NCBI GenBank assembly: GCA_022702705.1
Contig: CM040421.1
Coordinates: forward strand, 62,001-126,000
Length of the DNA stretch: 64,000 nucleotides
Direction: 5' to 3'
Source of the DNA: Papilionanthe hookeriana x Papilionanthe teres
Lineage: Eukaryota; Streptophyta; Magnoliopsida; Asparagales; Orchidaceae
Below, in pieces: positions 12,280 through 23,551 of this stretch; position 1 is the stretch's first letter; each line of letters opens with the position of its first letter. The notes under the pieces were generated by a model. That model ran no database searches and was not told the DNA's origin. It saw only the letters and a list, made by a program, of their open reading frames with translations. The translations under genes and the position numbers were made by a program.

Positions 12280-13160
12280 CTCGCCAAACACGTGGAATAA
12301 CATGCAAAATAACACATAAATATAGCAGAATAACGTGGAATAACACGCAGAATAACATGTTCTATCAACCAAATAACACGGAATACCATGTAATAACGCA
12401 GAATAACGCAGAATAACACGGGCTTCGACGATTAATCGGTGGAATAACACGGGCTTCAGCGATTAATCGGTAACATAGTAATAGGGGGAATATTCCATGA
12501 ATAATGCATGTGTATGCTGCAGAGAAACGCAGGGAATATTCCCTTACAGAGTAACGCGTTAACGCAGTACCACGAGTAAAATTCCCTTGGAGTAACGCGC
12601 AGTAATGCAGTAACACGGGAAATATTCGCTTAATATTACGTGAATAACATGTTATCCATTTTGCTTAGCGTGTTACTCGCATGTTACTCCCGTGTTATTG
12701 ACGCATTATTCAGCTGTTCTACACGTGTTATTCTTATTTTTCATCATATTTTTAAAGTTTAGGCACTAAAATTTAGAGAAATAACCCAGTATAGGCACCA
12801 ATTTAAATTCTTATTCATAAAAAAATTATGAGAACGTATAACAATAATAGCTGTTATACACGTGTTATCCGTGTTGCTTGTTATTCACGTGTTATTGGAT
12901 TGTTATTCGCGTGTTATTAGCGCGTTATTCAGCTTTTCTATACGTGTTATTCTTGTTTTTCATTATATTCACATATTATTAAAGTTTAGACACTAAAATT
13001 TAGAGAAATAACTCAGTATAGACACCAATTTAAATTGTTATTTAAAAAAAATTATGAGAACGAATAACAATAATACATGTTATACACGTGTTATTTGCGT
13101 GTTATTTGCGTGTTATTCACGTGTTTTCCTGGTGTTATTAATTTTATACAAGTGTTATTC
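12280..13160. repeat. AATAACAC/GTGTTATT repeat block between the convergent genes
   Basis: The block sits between the 3' ends of the Ulp1 and transposase genes. AATAACACG variants give way to GTGTTATTC variants at about 12,640. The centre has TAACGCGTTA-type palindromes and repeated GGAATATTCC segments. It mirrors 3,060-3,960. Confidence 0.7.
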
Positions 13161-15622
13161 AGGCATTATTAATGTCAGCTATGCTAAATACTAATAATTG
13201 AAATTTATATAAAATTTTCCACAATCAAGTCAATTGCATTACAATTGTTATGGTATAACCACAATTACAATGTTACAGTGAAAACAATATATTCATCTCT
13301 CATCTATAGAGTCCATCAACAGTCCAGTATATGTTTGAGTTAGCTGTGTTACATTGTATACCTGTCATAGGGCATGAATACCAAGTGTTAAATTAGTAAA
13401 TTATTTTACATAAAAGGCAGTCAAATGAAATTAAATTTAAGTGACATACCTGGGTCAGACAGTCTGTCTAAGTTTCATCTAATAGATTAACATCATGGCT
13501 AGTTGTTACTTATTTTTTTTCCTGAATGAAAAGGTTAAAGTAAGGAATATACATTATACACCGATTCAAGAAAAAACTGAATTAACAAATATTTACTTTT
13601 GGCTTTCATATTTTTCTCCCAATATCCTTTCAACCTAGATGTTGATATCTCTTTCAACCTCATTTTTGCAGGGTCGTTCACATTGCACTCAGAATTTGAA
13701 ATTTCTCTTTTTGGTTGTTTTCTTAACTTGGGGCACTCTCACTGCTAGAACATCATCAAGATCTATGGATAGTTTTTTAAACGTGTCCCACAAAAATTCC
13801 TCGGCAATATCATTTCCGTGTGCTTTATTAATGAATTGATATGCAAATTTCTGAGAACATGAAAAAAATATAAAATCACTGGAAGAAACATTATTCACTA
13901 TAGAGTCCTTTAGATCTATGCTTCCAAACCTGTTATAGATGTCTCTTTTAGGATGCATAGACCACCACAATAAGAAATACTTTTCCGGAATCAATCTCAT
14001 TTTGGCTACGTTGAGAACAAATAGTGCATGGGAGAACAACAATCCCATCATTTCAAATTTTTTGCAAGAACATGTGACCTCACAATTAACCTTATCAACT
14101 AGCACAGTCCAGGGCTGCCGAGTCCCCTCATCGTCCAGGCTCATTACATAATATTTATCATGCTTTTGTTCAAACATTGAGTAAAGCTTCCTTGTATAAA
14201 ATATGGTAGCTTGCTTCAGCACTGGATTGATTTTAACTATGGGCGTTGTGACGGACTGACCGCATTTGAAATCTTCGTCATTCTCATTCCGTCGCCACGT
14301 TTTCATTTTGTTTTTAATACTGATAAAACAATCTGTCAGAGAGCTTGTGGGCTTTGCAACACCACGACAAACATTATTGGTGCACTCACTCCTCTGCGTT
14401 GATAAAATTCTCATTCCAAATATATCTTTATTAAATGCTGTTGATCATTTGTGCCGTATACAGTACATTTTGTCTAACCAGATATTGCTTTGTAGTTCTC
14501 CCACCTCTATCATTAAAGACCATGTTTCTTCGAACTCCTCAGAATCACACCGAGTCATACATTTATAGAAAAGACCACAGACACTTTTTGTACGAACGCC
14601 ACAATGCACTCTTGAAGATAGTTTCTTGTAGATATGCCATTGACATAATCTGTGACGTGTCTGTGGGAGGCATTCTGCAATGGCTCTTGCCATCGCTTGA
14701 ACCTGATCGGTGAAAATTGTTATTGGATGTTTCTCTCCCATTATTCGAATGAATGATTTGAATAGCCATATGAATGACTCAGTAGTCTCATCGGACAAAA
14801 ATCCAACTCCGAAGAGGACGTTTTGCTAGTGGTAGTTAACCCCCACAAAAGGAGCACAACATAAATTATATTTATTTAATCTGTAACTTGCATAAAAAAT
14901 TATCACATCACCAAGACAGTCATAATCCAGCCTGGATAACCCATTACTCCAAAAAATGCTTGTTAACCTACCAGACTCATCTGTTTAAAAATCCGATGCA
15001 AACATGGTATTCCTAGCTTGCCTCTCCAATAACAATTGTATTAGAGCATTAACATCTTCCTGTTCAATCATTTCTCTTCTTTATCTTTGAATTGAATTAA
15101 ATGCATCCCTCTTAGTGCATTCCAAATTCTCTACACCCCCATCTTCCGTAGCAATGAATTGGTATGCATCTATTGCTCTGACCCTGATCCCGTCATTTAT
15201 CTTAAAACATCTGCATTTAACTCACGTATCCTTCTGTTAGAACGAAGAAAATATTTATCACAATTTTTAGCCAAAGGATGATTGTGATTTTCAATGAATT
15301 TCATGACTTTTCAATTGCCTTCATGATGAACAGCATATCGAACCATAGCCTTACAACCAATCCTCGTGTCTGATTTTTTTAACTTCACTGTATCCATGCT
15401 GTTAGACTCTTTCTTGTGGCCAGCTTTTTTGCAAATATAATCTTTGCTCTTCAATTTCCTGAACTTCGGTCAGTAGCTACTATGGTCCTTCCGAACAGTG
15501 AATCCTACATGTTGTGCATATGCACGATAGCTTTCATATGCTTCTTGCTCATTGTGGACAGTGCTGCTCAAAAAATTCTCCGCAATTGATTCATAACAAA
15601 CATCTGTACGCTCACAAGACTG

Positions 15623-16645
15623 TAAATTTGAACATTAACACAAAGTCAGAAAAGACAAAAACGCTGAACAACACCCCATTAATTACATAACCTAAACACC
15701 CACAGTAACACCATCATAAGATCATGATAACACAAGCATAACACTAACATCACACAATGATAACGCATCAATAACACCATAGTAACACCCACATAATACC
15801 ATTGCACAATACACAATGTCCTAAAGCCTTGAACCAACATTAACATCAAACAGAGTTAACTATCATACCACACTAACAAAACTATATCAAAGGTAAAAAC
15901 CAACATAACATCAGAGTAACACAATAATTACACCTGAAAAATCACAATCTAGCTAGAGTAACACTAGAGTAACACTAAGATAACACAAGCATAATACCAT
16001 CATAACACCATCGTAACGCCGGTAAAACACCAAAAATTATACCATAATATTAAAAAGATTTCTGCCTAACAAAAACTAACCTGTAAACAAAATTTTAATA
16101 TCAGCAAAACACATTGATCACAAATCCATAACACCATAATAACACCTGCATTACACCACTGTACAACACCACCCAGTAACACTACATTCACACTAACCTT
16201 TACATCACCTATAAACAAAATTTTAATATCAGCAAAACACCTTGATCACAAATTCATAACACCATAATAACACCTGCATAACACCACTGTACAACACCAC
16301 CCAGTAACACTACATTCACACGAACCTTTACATCAGACTAGGCCAACTTCTATACCACCTAAACATTAGTAAAAGAAAGGCGTAAACTAAGATAATATCC
16401 GAGTAACACCAAAATAACAACAAAAAAAACACAAATTTTAATGGAATAACACTAGAGTAACACAAGTTTGACACAATAATAACAAAAAAATTGCAGCAGT
16501 AAAACATAAAATATTACACCAAAATAACAGAGAAATTGATGCCTTGCAAGAACTATGCCAGTACAATATGATGATAACGCACCAAACAAAACGATAACAC
16601 AAAAAACATAACGACAACACTAACCTAACATAAAACTAGACTTAC
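15623..16645 (-). repeat. Transposase intron 1 composed of TAACAC repeats
   Basis: Read on the transposase strand this is an intron from a GTAAGT donor at 16,645 to a CAG acceptor at about 15,623. It consists almost wholly of degenerate GTGTTAT units. It includes a 128-bp tandem duplication (16,081-16,208 and 16,209-16,336) that the left arm has only once. Confidence 0.7.
16081..16336. repeat. 128-bp tandem duplication in transposase intron
   Basis: Two head-to-tail copies start CTGTAAACAAAATTTTAATA and CTATAAACAAAATTTTAATA and end TTTACATCA(C/G). They differ at only a handful of positions, so the duplication is younger than the split of the two arms; the left arm has one copy at about 31-165. 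Confidence 0.85.
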
Positions 16646-16832
16646 TTGATCTTCAAAGTTCAGGGAGAATGATGGCTGAAGGTCCTCCAGCATTTCAACA
16701 TCATTCAACGAGGTCTCCATCGATGCCCTACACAGAAACCCTAGCTGCAAACGGAGCTGTCAAATTTTTCTTCAGCTGCAAGGAATAGAACAGTGAGGTG
16801 CCAAGCATTTTTATTGTAAAACTGGCGGGAAA

Positions 16833-16996
16833 CGGGAAATAGAGTCGCGTCGCGGGTTGGATTCTGGCCGGACTGCACGTAAATTTCATTTCCATTGCTA
16901 TTTTGGCGGGTGGGGCCAGGCGAGTCGACATGGCGAGCTGCCATTGGATCCGCATGTAGAGATAGGTGCAGAGTCCGAATGTAATATTTTTGCCTC
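16833..16996 (-). repeat. Right terminal inverted repeat of MULE
   Basis: This is the inverted partner of 7,703-7,862. The internal stem seen on the left is degraded here: read inward the two halves are GACTCTGCAC and ATGCGGATCC. The transposase start codon lies about 110 bp inside this repeat, so the repeat probably carries the promoter. Confidence 0.85.
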
Positions 16997-17064
16997 AGTA
17001 GAAACCTTCTGCTGCCTCAAATAAACAGTAAGCACAAAGTCTTTGAATTTTACGGTTTTGTATT

Positions 17065-17323
17065 ATTAACACTTAACAGGTTACTCAAAAAGAATAGTGC
17101 CAAATAAGAAGCTTTAATTACGATATGAAACATTAATATGGTTTATAAATTCCTTAATAACATTTTAGTTCTGCTGAACCATATGGTTGATGCTGTGAAA
17201 ATTATAGTTGGAACGAGTCTGCTGTCTCAATTAAGAGCTGTTTACAGAGATTATGTTAACACAAACATAGTCTAATAGCAATTAACACTTAACAGGTTAC
17301 TCAAAAAGAATAGTGCCAAATAA
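17065..17323. repeat. 43-bp exact direct repeat flanking about 170 bp
   Basis: The sequence starting ATTAACACTTAACAGGTTAC occurs identically at 17,065-17,107 and 17,281-17,323. The sequence between shows no terminal repeats that I can see. It lies just outside the right end of the MULE. Confidence 0.85.
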
Positions 17324-18714
17324 AGTATGATTCTTTGAGTGATTAGAAAAATTGAATTCAAAAGATTTTATGTATATTGAAGTTAGATTTGACATTGGGT
17401 CATGTCTTTAATCTTGCTTGACGATGCCTTTAACCTTTGTAGCCAATTTGACAATAAACAAATAAAAAGTACATAAAAGTAAATATACATTTGTCAGATC
17501 CTAACTGTATCATGACATTCCCTATATATGAAGCCACATGAAAATGGTTGTGTAAATACTTGACACTTGTATAAGAACACATTGAGCTCATTAGCTTGTC
17601 AACATGGCATCTTGTTAGTTCGACAAGTTCAATTCAGCAGTCGAACTTTGCAGCTCATCAGGTCGTCAACTAGATAGCTCAATTAAGTCAACTCGACATG
17701 CCAACATGACAAGTCGACTTTAGATGTGTACATTTAGTTCCGCAGCTATTTTGTATCTTTGAAAGCAACTTTGAAAATAATAAGGGAAATGTAAAAAGTT
17801 TATTCATAACTCTAGAAACTAGTAAAATAGAAAATTAAGTTTTGCAAGTTTATTGGTCTAGGTCATATTGCTTAAAATCCAAAATAAGGACCAACCAATT
17901 TTAGCAAATCTTATTTCTCTTCAATATATTTAGTAAAAATGGAAAATAGTGTGCTTGCTTATGTCAAGGATTCAAAACAATCTTGGCATAACACTATGCT
18001 AAGCTAGCAAGTTGCAAAAATACTTTCTAAAGGTGATTTAAAATGCTCACAGGATGGAATCCTGTGAATGTAGCCAATGTGCCTCCAAGATGATTCCATG
18101 TAGCACAGGCAGTCGATCAGTCAGCACATAACAAAAGGCAATCCTCTTATTTTTCTAGAATTTTTTCAACTTTGTGTTTTCTCCACTTGACATACCAGGT
18201 GTACTTAGCATATTTTATTGTGTATGGGTGTACTGATACACCATCAACAAATTCTCATAATCTGGCACAAATCTTGAGGCATGACAGATTTCGAGGTGAC
18301 TTTTTAAGCATGAAATATTCAAACCTCGATAAAAAGTCATCTAGAACTTTGATTTTAGCAAACTTATGGTTGAATTGACCGGCTAGACAAGAACCCAATG
18401 TTACCAAAATTAGTCTAATCTGAACCAAATCAAACTTAGATCAAGCCATTAAATTGCTTTTGGAAATTTTCTGGACGCATTTGGAAGGTTAAACGAATGT
18501 CGACTATGACGAATCTATAATCAAATTGAGCGTCTTTACAAGACGAATTCAACTAGCCCAAGATCACTCAATTCCGATATCATTAAGACACTCAAATGTT
18601 CATCAAATGTCGTTGGATTGAGAGATGCTATCTAAGCCGCCGACCAAAGTGGTTCATGTTCATGCACTAATTGCACTTAGAACACTATAATAGAGCATTA
18701 CCCATCTCATGAGG
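17324..18714. other. Spacer without recognised genes
   Basis: AT-rich sequence with no credible reading frame. At 17,585-17,725 there is a degenerate run of GTCGACTTG/CAACATGACAAGTC-like words. The end of this stretch could be the decayed 3' part of a retroelement, because a purine run (GAGGGGGGAGAG) follows at about 18,712-18,723. Confidence 0.4.
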
Positions 18715-19330
18715 GGGGAGAGTTTGAGGCTTGATGAAGAATTTGAAGCTTTGAGAAGGGGTTGGTTCAACACCACTTCTGCCACCGACGATCACCGCAG
18801 GCCGCCATTGACTACCTCAAACTACCGCTGACTATCGCTTACTGCTGTCGACCATCGCCTACTAACCACCGACTGCCGTCCATCACCACCGGCCTTCGCT
18901 GACCACCAATCGTCGTCCATCACCACCGACCGCCGTCCATCACCACCGACCACCTTCGACCGTTATCGACAGCCGTCGACCGATGCTAGCTGCAATTGAT
19001 TACCGTCGACCACCATCTGCTGACCTCCACCGATCGTCATCGGCTGCGCCCACTTCTTACAACAAGTTCATTCGTGCACCGACGTTGTAACTTCGAAGAG
19101 TGTTCAACCCTTTCCCGTCTGTAAGATGAGGGATTGTATATGTAATATCCAGTTTATAGTGGATTTATGTAGCTGGGCCCAGTGGTTTTTTCCCTTTCTG
19201 TGTTTTCCACGTAAAAATTTTTGGTGACATTACTAGTTGTCTTCTCTCTTCTGAATGTGTGTTAATCTGCGTACCGCACTAAAACAATAATCTGCTACTT
19301 TACTGCCGCAAATTGTCTTGCACTCATCAG
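18715..19330 (+). mobile_element. Possible copia-type 3' LTR
   Basis: A polypurine-like run GAGGGGGGAGAG sits just before TTGAGGCTTGATG. The 3' part has the look of a copia LTR end: a GTTTTTTCCCTTTCTGTGTT stretch, CCACGTAAAAA, and a short region up to TTGCACTCATCA. I could not find a target duplication or internal coding region, so the boundaries are guesses. It contains the minisatellite at 18,775-19,050. Confidence 0.35.
18775..19050 (+). repeat. GC-rich minisatellite, CCGTCGACCACC-like units
   Basis: About twenty degenerate units built on CCACCGACC/CCGTCGACC occur in tandem, for example CCATCACCACCGACCGCCGT. Composition is strikingly GC-rich compared with the flanks. No open frame of note runs through it. 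Confidence 0.7.
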
Positions 19331-19982
19331 TATTATTTGGTCAAGACTAAAAAAAATCAAATCGAGCTCATTCAGTTCAATATAAAAAATATAATTTGAT
19401 TTCTGGATTTTAAAACCTCAAAATTTGATTTTTAAAACCTCAAATTTTGATTTTTGGTTGTTAGTTGATTTTAATATTAACTTAATTGAACAAACTTCAA
19501 AAAATGAAATTTCAACATTAAATTGAGGATTCATAAAATTAATTTGAGATCACGCATATAAGATATGCAATTTATGATGTTTGTTCATAACTAAACTCTT
19601 AATAACAATTAAATTTCAATTTATTCATAATCGAATCATTTAAATTAAATTACATTTTTGTTCTGTCTGTTTCTTTTTATCAAAATTGTCAATGGTTTGA
19701 TTTTTTGAATTTTAAATTTCAGTTGCAATAAGATTGACCAAATTGAAAACTGTTAATGCTTACCCCTACAATTGTGATGCAGAATGGAATCAAACTAATA
19801 GCACTTATAATATATCGCTCAATATCTCTAATGAAAGAAAATAATGATTGGGTATAAGTTAGATAAATAAGAAAAAAAAAAAATATTTTCTCTAATCAAA
19901 GTTTGTTTGTACAGTTGGTTATGTACAACAATTCTTTTAAATGAAGGGGTGTATTATCAATAAAAATTATTCTAGTTAATCT
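19331..19982. other. AT-rich spacer
   Basis: Nothing recognised apart from a short local repeat of AAATTTGATTTTT words (about 19,380-19,465). Confidence 0.4.
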
Positions 19983-19991
19983 TGTGCGAAG

Positions 19992-20182
19992 GGCGAATTA
20001 TTCCATCCGGAGCACGTACGCAGCGCTTGGTGCAGATTTTAAGGGTACTGGGTGGGTATTGGATGTGTATTGGGTATTGGGTATTGGGTGTTGGGTATTG
20101 GGTGGGTATTGGATGGGTATTGGATGGGTATTGGGGGAGATGCGTGCGGACTGCGTATGTTCTCCGTATGGAATAATGGCTC
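19992..20182. mobile_element. Mutator-type MITE with internal GGGTATTG minisatellite
   Basis: The 191-bp element starts GGCGAATTATTCCATCCGGA and ends, read inward, GAGCCATTATTCCATACGGA, giving roughly 30-bp imperfect terminal inverted repeats that extend to CGTACGCAG / CATACGCAG. It is flanked by a perfect 9-bp direct duplication TGTGCGAAG (19,983-19,991 and 20,183-20,191), the length typical of Mutator transposition. The core (about 20,045-20,138) is a run of GGGTATTG/GGGTATTGGAT units. It carries no coding sequence, so it must be mobilised by another element's transposase. Its termini do not resemble those of the large MULE in this window. Confidence 0.85.
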
Positions 20183-20191
20183 TGTGCGAAG

Positions 20192-23100
20192 ACATCACAA
20201 CTTGGCCGCTAGCAGATGGAACTCATCTTGCAGAGATAGCATTGTATAAATATCTAATGTTCCAACTCCTTTCAGATAAAAACAAAAAAATTTTAAACTC
20301 TGATGTTTAATAAAAATCTCACACTTAACTAAATAGAAGCACTGCTTTCTACATTTAAATATAATGGTTCCCAATTTTAAATTATGAGTATGGTAATTCT
20401 TCTCATACAACTTAAATTGTTTTAGAAGCATGATCAATTATAGTACAATATCACATTAAGATGCGGTCCAAGCCATTCCATGATGCATCAATAAATACCT
20501 GAAATCATTGACTATTAGATGGAATATTCAGAATCTGTGCCGACATAATGTAACTTTGTACTATTTGAAGGATGTCTTCACACTCTATTGTCTAATCATA
20601 AAAATCATTTTTATGTCAATCTAGTTAAAGGAATTACAGCTTGTTAAAAAATCTTTAATAAACTTATAATAATCAGTCATAATCTTTAATAAAAAAGTGC
20701 ACATTTTGAGAATTTTTAGATATCTTATCACCTCTTATAATATGTCACAAAAATGCTGTTACTTATCTATCATAACTTGTATTTTGAGAACTTTTTTTTA
20801 TTTTATATATTGTCTCTAATAATAATCTCAAATGAATCAAGTGATCATCCTCAATTTCTATCTACACTAATATGTCAACAACTAAAACAACAAACAAACC
20901 AATCCAAATACTTGATATACTTGATTTATCAAATCTACGAGTATATTTGGGGCATTATTCTACCAAAAGTCATTGCAAAGAGCTCAAAGTGGTCAAAATA
21001 TGTATAAAAACTATTGTTGTCAGAATCACCTCATTCACCTTCAATCAATAATACTCATACCTTAAATCTATCTTTGAAAACTTAGATGTGTTGTCAAACT
21101 GCCCAAATAAGTCATAAATAATGAGCAAATAACATTTATTTTTGATGATCTCCTTATTCAATTCTTTATATAGAATACATATAAGAATTGTGCATCTTTC
21201 TCCCTCATAAATAGCATAGGTGCACCCAATCTGGCCTCTGGCCATTAGCTTCTGATGTTGTACTTTTTACTCTTTAACTTCATACGTGTCATTTTGTAAG
21301 GAGTCAACGCAATATGAGAAGTGCTAGTCAGTAACATAATAAAAACACCACCTCTCTATCAGAAGATAAACTAACTCCTTAGGAAAATTATTTATATGAG
21401 AATTACTGATGGCTAAAATTGTTGCGAGTCAAATCAGTTAATCACACAAATATGTGTCAAGTAATATATGAACTTACTATTCATCCAACAAAGAATGGGT
21501 CAGAAATGAAATTTAACTAGGAATTTACTATCCTATTGAGCCTAGCCTGAAGTGATCGAATCACAAGAATAAAATTCTACAATCCTAAACAAACAATAAA
21601 CAACAAACAACAAGATCATGAAACAATAAGAAGCAAGGGCCTTGAGTGTCTTTCAAAGGGAGTAAGGCTCATACCCCTGTGACTCAGTTATAGTGTTTTA
21701 TCGTTGGTTTTCTAGGAATTTTCTTTTTTGATAGTTTCCAATCAAGGGCAATGTTCTTTTTAGCCTATGCCTAGATCATAAGAGGAGTTGGAAGTCATAT
21801 TACAGTTAAGCGTGACTTAATCATGCACCATTTTTCAGGATTATTTTTTTTAGATTTTCTATCAAGGTTGCAAAATCCCAATGATAATATGTCTATTTCA
21901 CTTTGTTGATAACTTACTCCTTCCACTAGGCGACGATTAGAAGTCCTAGATAATATGAGTTTCTAACGTTCTAATTGAATATATTAGGAGTAAATTAAGT
22001 GTAGAAATTTAACATAACAACATGCATACCTCAAAAGGGTAGAAAATATTTTTGATGAAAGTACACGCGGAAAATAATCGAGAAACATCCTAACCTTACA
22101 TCATAAGGGCAAAAATTTTTACTTATTTTGGTTTTTTTTTTAATTCGAAGTCACCAATTTGTCTAATTTTTATTTTATAATTATCTTTTTCAAATAACTT
22201 TCTTTATCAGACCATTGAAATGATTGAATAGAGAGAAAATATAACAAACAAAATATTAAAAGAATGTGGAGAATTTCTGTAAGATAATATTCATGTGATA
22301 GATCAAGAGTGTGTACCCAAAATAAAAATCGTGTCAACATCTTGAAAACATACGCACAATAAAAGCCCTATATGAACAACCACAGTATAACCTGAAAACC
22401 AAATTTTATTTATTTAGTTTTTTATTATGGGGTCAAGAACAACTTCCAAAGAAATGTGTTCCTTTGATTAATTACATATAGGTGAATACTCAAGAATACT
22501 CTTGATTAAATAAATTTTACTTAAATTTTTTGATAACCAGTGAATGAGAATATAAATGATTAATATGATCATCTCAAATAAGATCCTCTCAATGATTTAA
22601 AACCATACCGGGCCACCAGGCAGTTGATGAATCAACGTATCTCAAATGAGCGACGACCTATCAGCAAATAAGGCCTATGAAATGACTTCAACGATGTGTC
22701 AAAAGAGTAGAATGGGAACAATGGCGTTTATCAATAAAAATGTAAGAAAATCTTAAATAACTTGAGATATCTGGGTCAAGATTCTATAAATCCATCATCC
22801 GAAGCTATTAAGACTCCAAGACTATTTGGTCGCGTAGATCCCCGTGAGCTATCCATGTGTTGAGTCTTCTAAGAAATCCCGTAGTACTAAAGTCAAGAGA
22901 AAGAACATCTAATTCCCCATGACCTTATTCAGATGGAATTTATAGAAGTGGGGCTTACACCTGCCGAGAAAGTGACAATGAGGCCTTTCAAATGGAAGAG
23001 AAAGAATGGCTTGGCTACAAACCATCCCACAACGGACTTACACTTCTTATGGGTTGGGGGAGCCTCTAACACCTTTGTTTTTCCGTACAATCTCCTAAGC

Positions 23101-23546
23101 ATGTAAACATATTCTTGACTAGTTGGTTTAGAAGAGAGAGACTACTCCTTCTCAGAACACACAATAATGATGCAATTATTTAGAGAAATCCTTAATGTGA
23201 AGGCTATATTATTAAGGGTTGGGATATATCCATGCATGCAAAGCCATTTTAAATTCGATCCTAAGGCCATGCAAGAAAAGTAAGACATTAAGTAAAATGC
23301 TCATTTTAAAAAGATTCATTTTAATCCTAAATTTTGATCTAGACAAATGTTTTATTATTAGGACTTGTAGAAATAATTTTGTCCTAAAGAGCCTAATCGT
23401 AAATACAAAGGGATGAGATAATCCATAATTAAAAGAAAACGAGAATTCAACATTGTGCAAGAACATAAATTAATCACATGAATAAATAAACACCATGATG
23501 GGCGCCTGTGGGCAAAAATATCCCATAAAGATAAAATTACTGTTAG
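20192..23546. other. AT-rich spacer without recognised genes
   Basis: No reading frame longer than about 85 codons, and none with recognisable motifs. Parts such as 22,830-23,110 (gggttgggggagcctctaac) have an LTR-like flavour, but no matching partner is in the window. Confidence 0.4.
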
Positions 23547-23551
23547 GCTCT
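23547..23551. repeat. Target-site duplication GCTCT (left)
   Basis: These five bases are identical to 30,127-30,131 and directly abut TG of the solo LTR. Confidence 0.9.

Larger units (their letters stand above)
13590..16720 (-). pseudogene. FAR1/MULE transposase, near-complete but disabled (right element)
   Basis: Exon 1 (16,720-16,646) starts METSLNDVEMLEDL and ends at a GTAAGT donor; an intron of about 1 kb of TAACAC repeats follows. Exon 2 begins at about 15,622 with SCERTDV. It shows the FAR1 domain (HNEQEAYESYRAYAQHVGF, IGCKAMVRYAV, ENHNHPL), the MULE core (RLTSIFWSNGLSRLDYD, FIWLFKSFIRIMGEKHP, FTDQVQAMARAI, HRLCQWHIYKKL) and a SWIM region (CSCKKFEMMGLLFSHAL). The catalytic core of this class binds the element ends and cuts DNA. 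Here the first catalytic Asp is Tyr (FYASY), the third SWIM Cys is Phe, and stops occur after DHSSY, HHEGN, ASDF and VNYH. A clean 241-codon stretch lies at 14,414-13,689. Confidence 0.85.
7703..16996 (+). mobile_element. Mutator-like element with Ulp1 and FAR1-type transposase genes
   Basis: The element is bounded by terminal inverted repeats that start GGGGCAAAATATTA on the left and, read inward, GAGGCAAAAATATTAC on the right. Inside are two convergent genes: a Ulp1-like protease (+) and a MULE transposase with a FAR1 N-terminus (-). Converging gene pairs are known in MuDR, and Ulp1-carrying plant MULEs are known as the Kaonashi type. No 9-bp target duplication is visible: the left flank is ACGAGCGAT and the right flank AGTAGAAAC. 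This fits a rearranged insertion. Both genes are damaged, so the element is probably not autonomous today. Confidence 0.85.

Noticed and set aside
1..16996. Palindrome as an assembly or chimera artefact
   Set aside because: The arms differ by many substitutions, private frameshifts and private duplications, which an artefactual copy would not show.
16997..17005. 9-bp target duplication for the large MULE
   Set aside because: ACGAGCGAT on the left and AGTAGAAAC on the right do not match in any register I tried.
18172..18378. 68-codon frame in spacer
   Set aside because: No motif, no neighbour support, and a length expected by chance in AT-rich DNA.
19984..20310. 108-codon frame over the GGGTATTG repeat
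   Set aside because: It is a repeat translation (YWVLGIGCWVLG), wholly explained by the MITE minisatellite.
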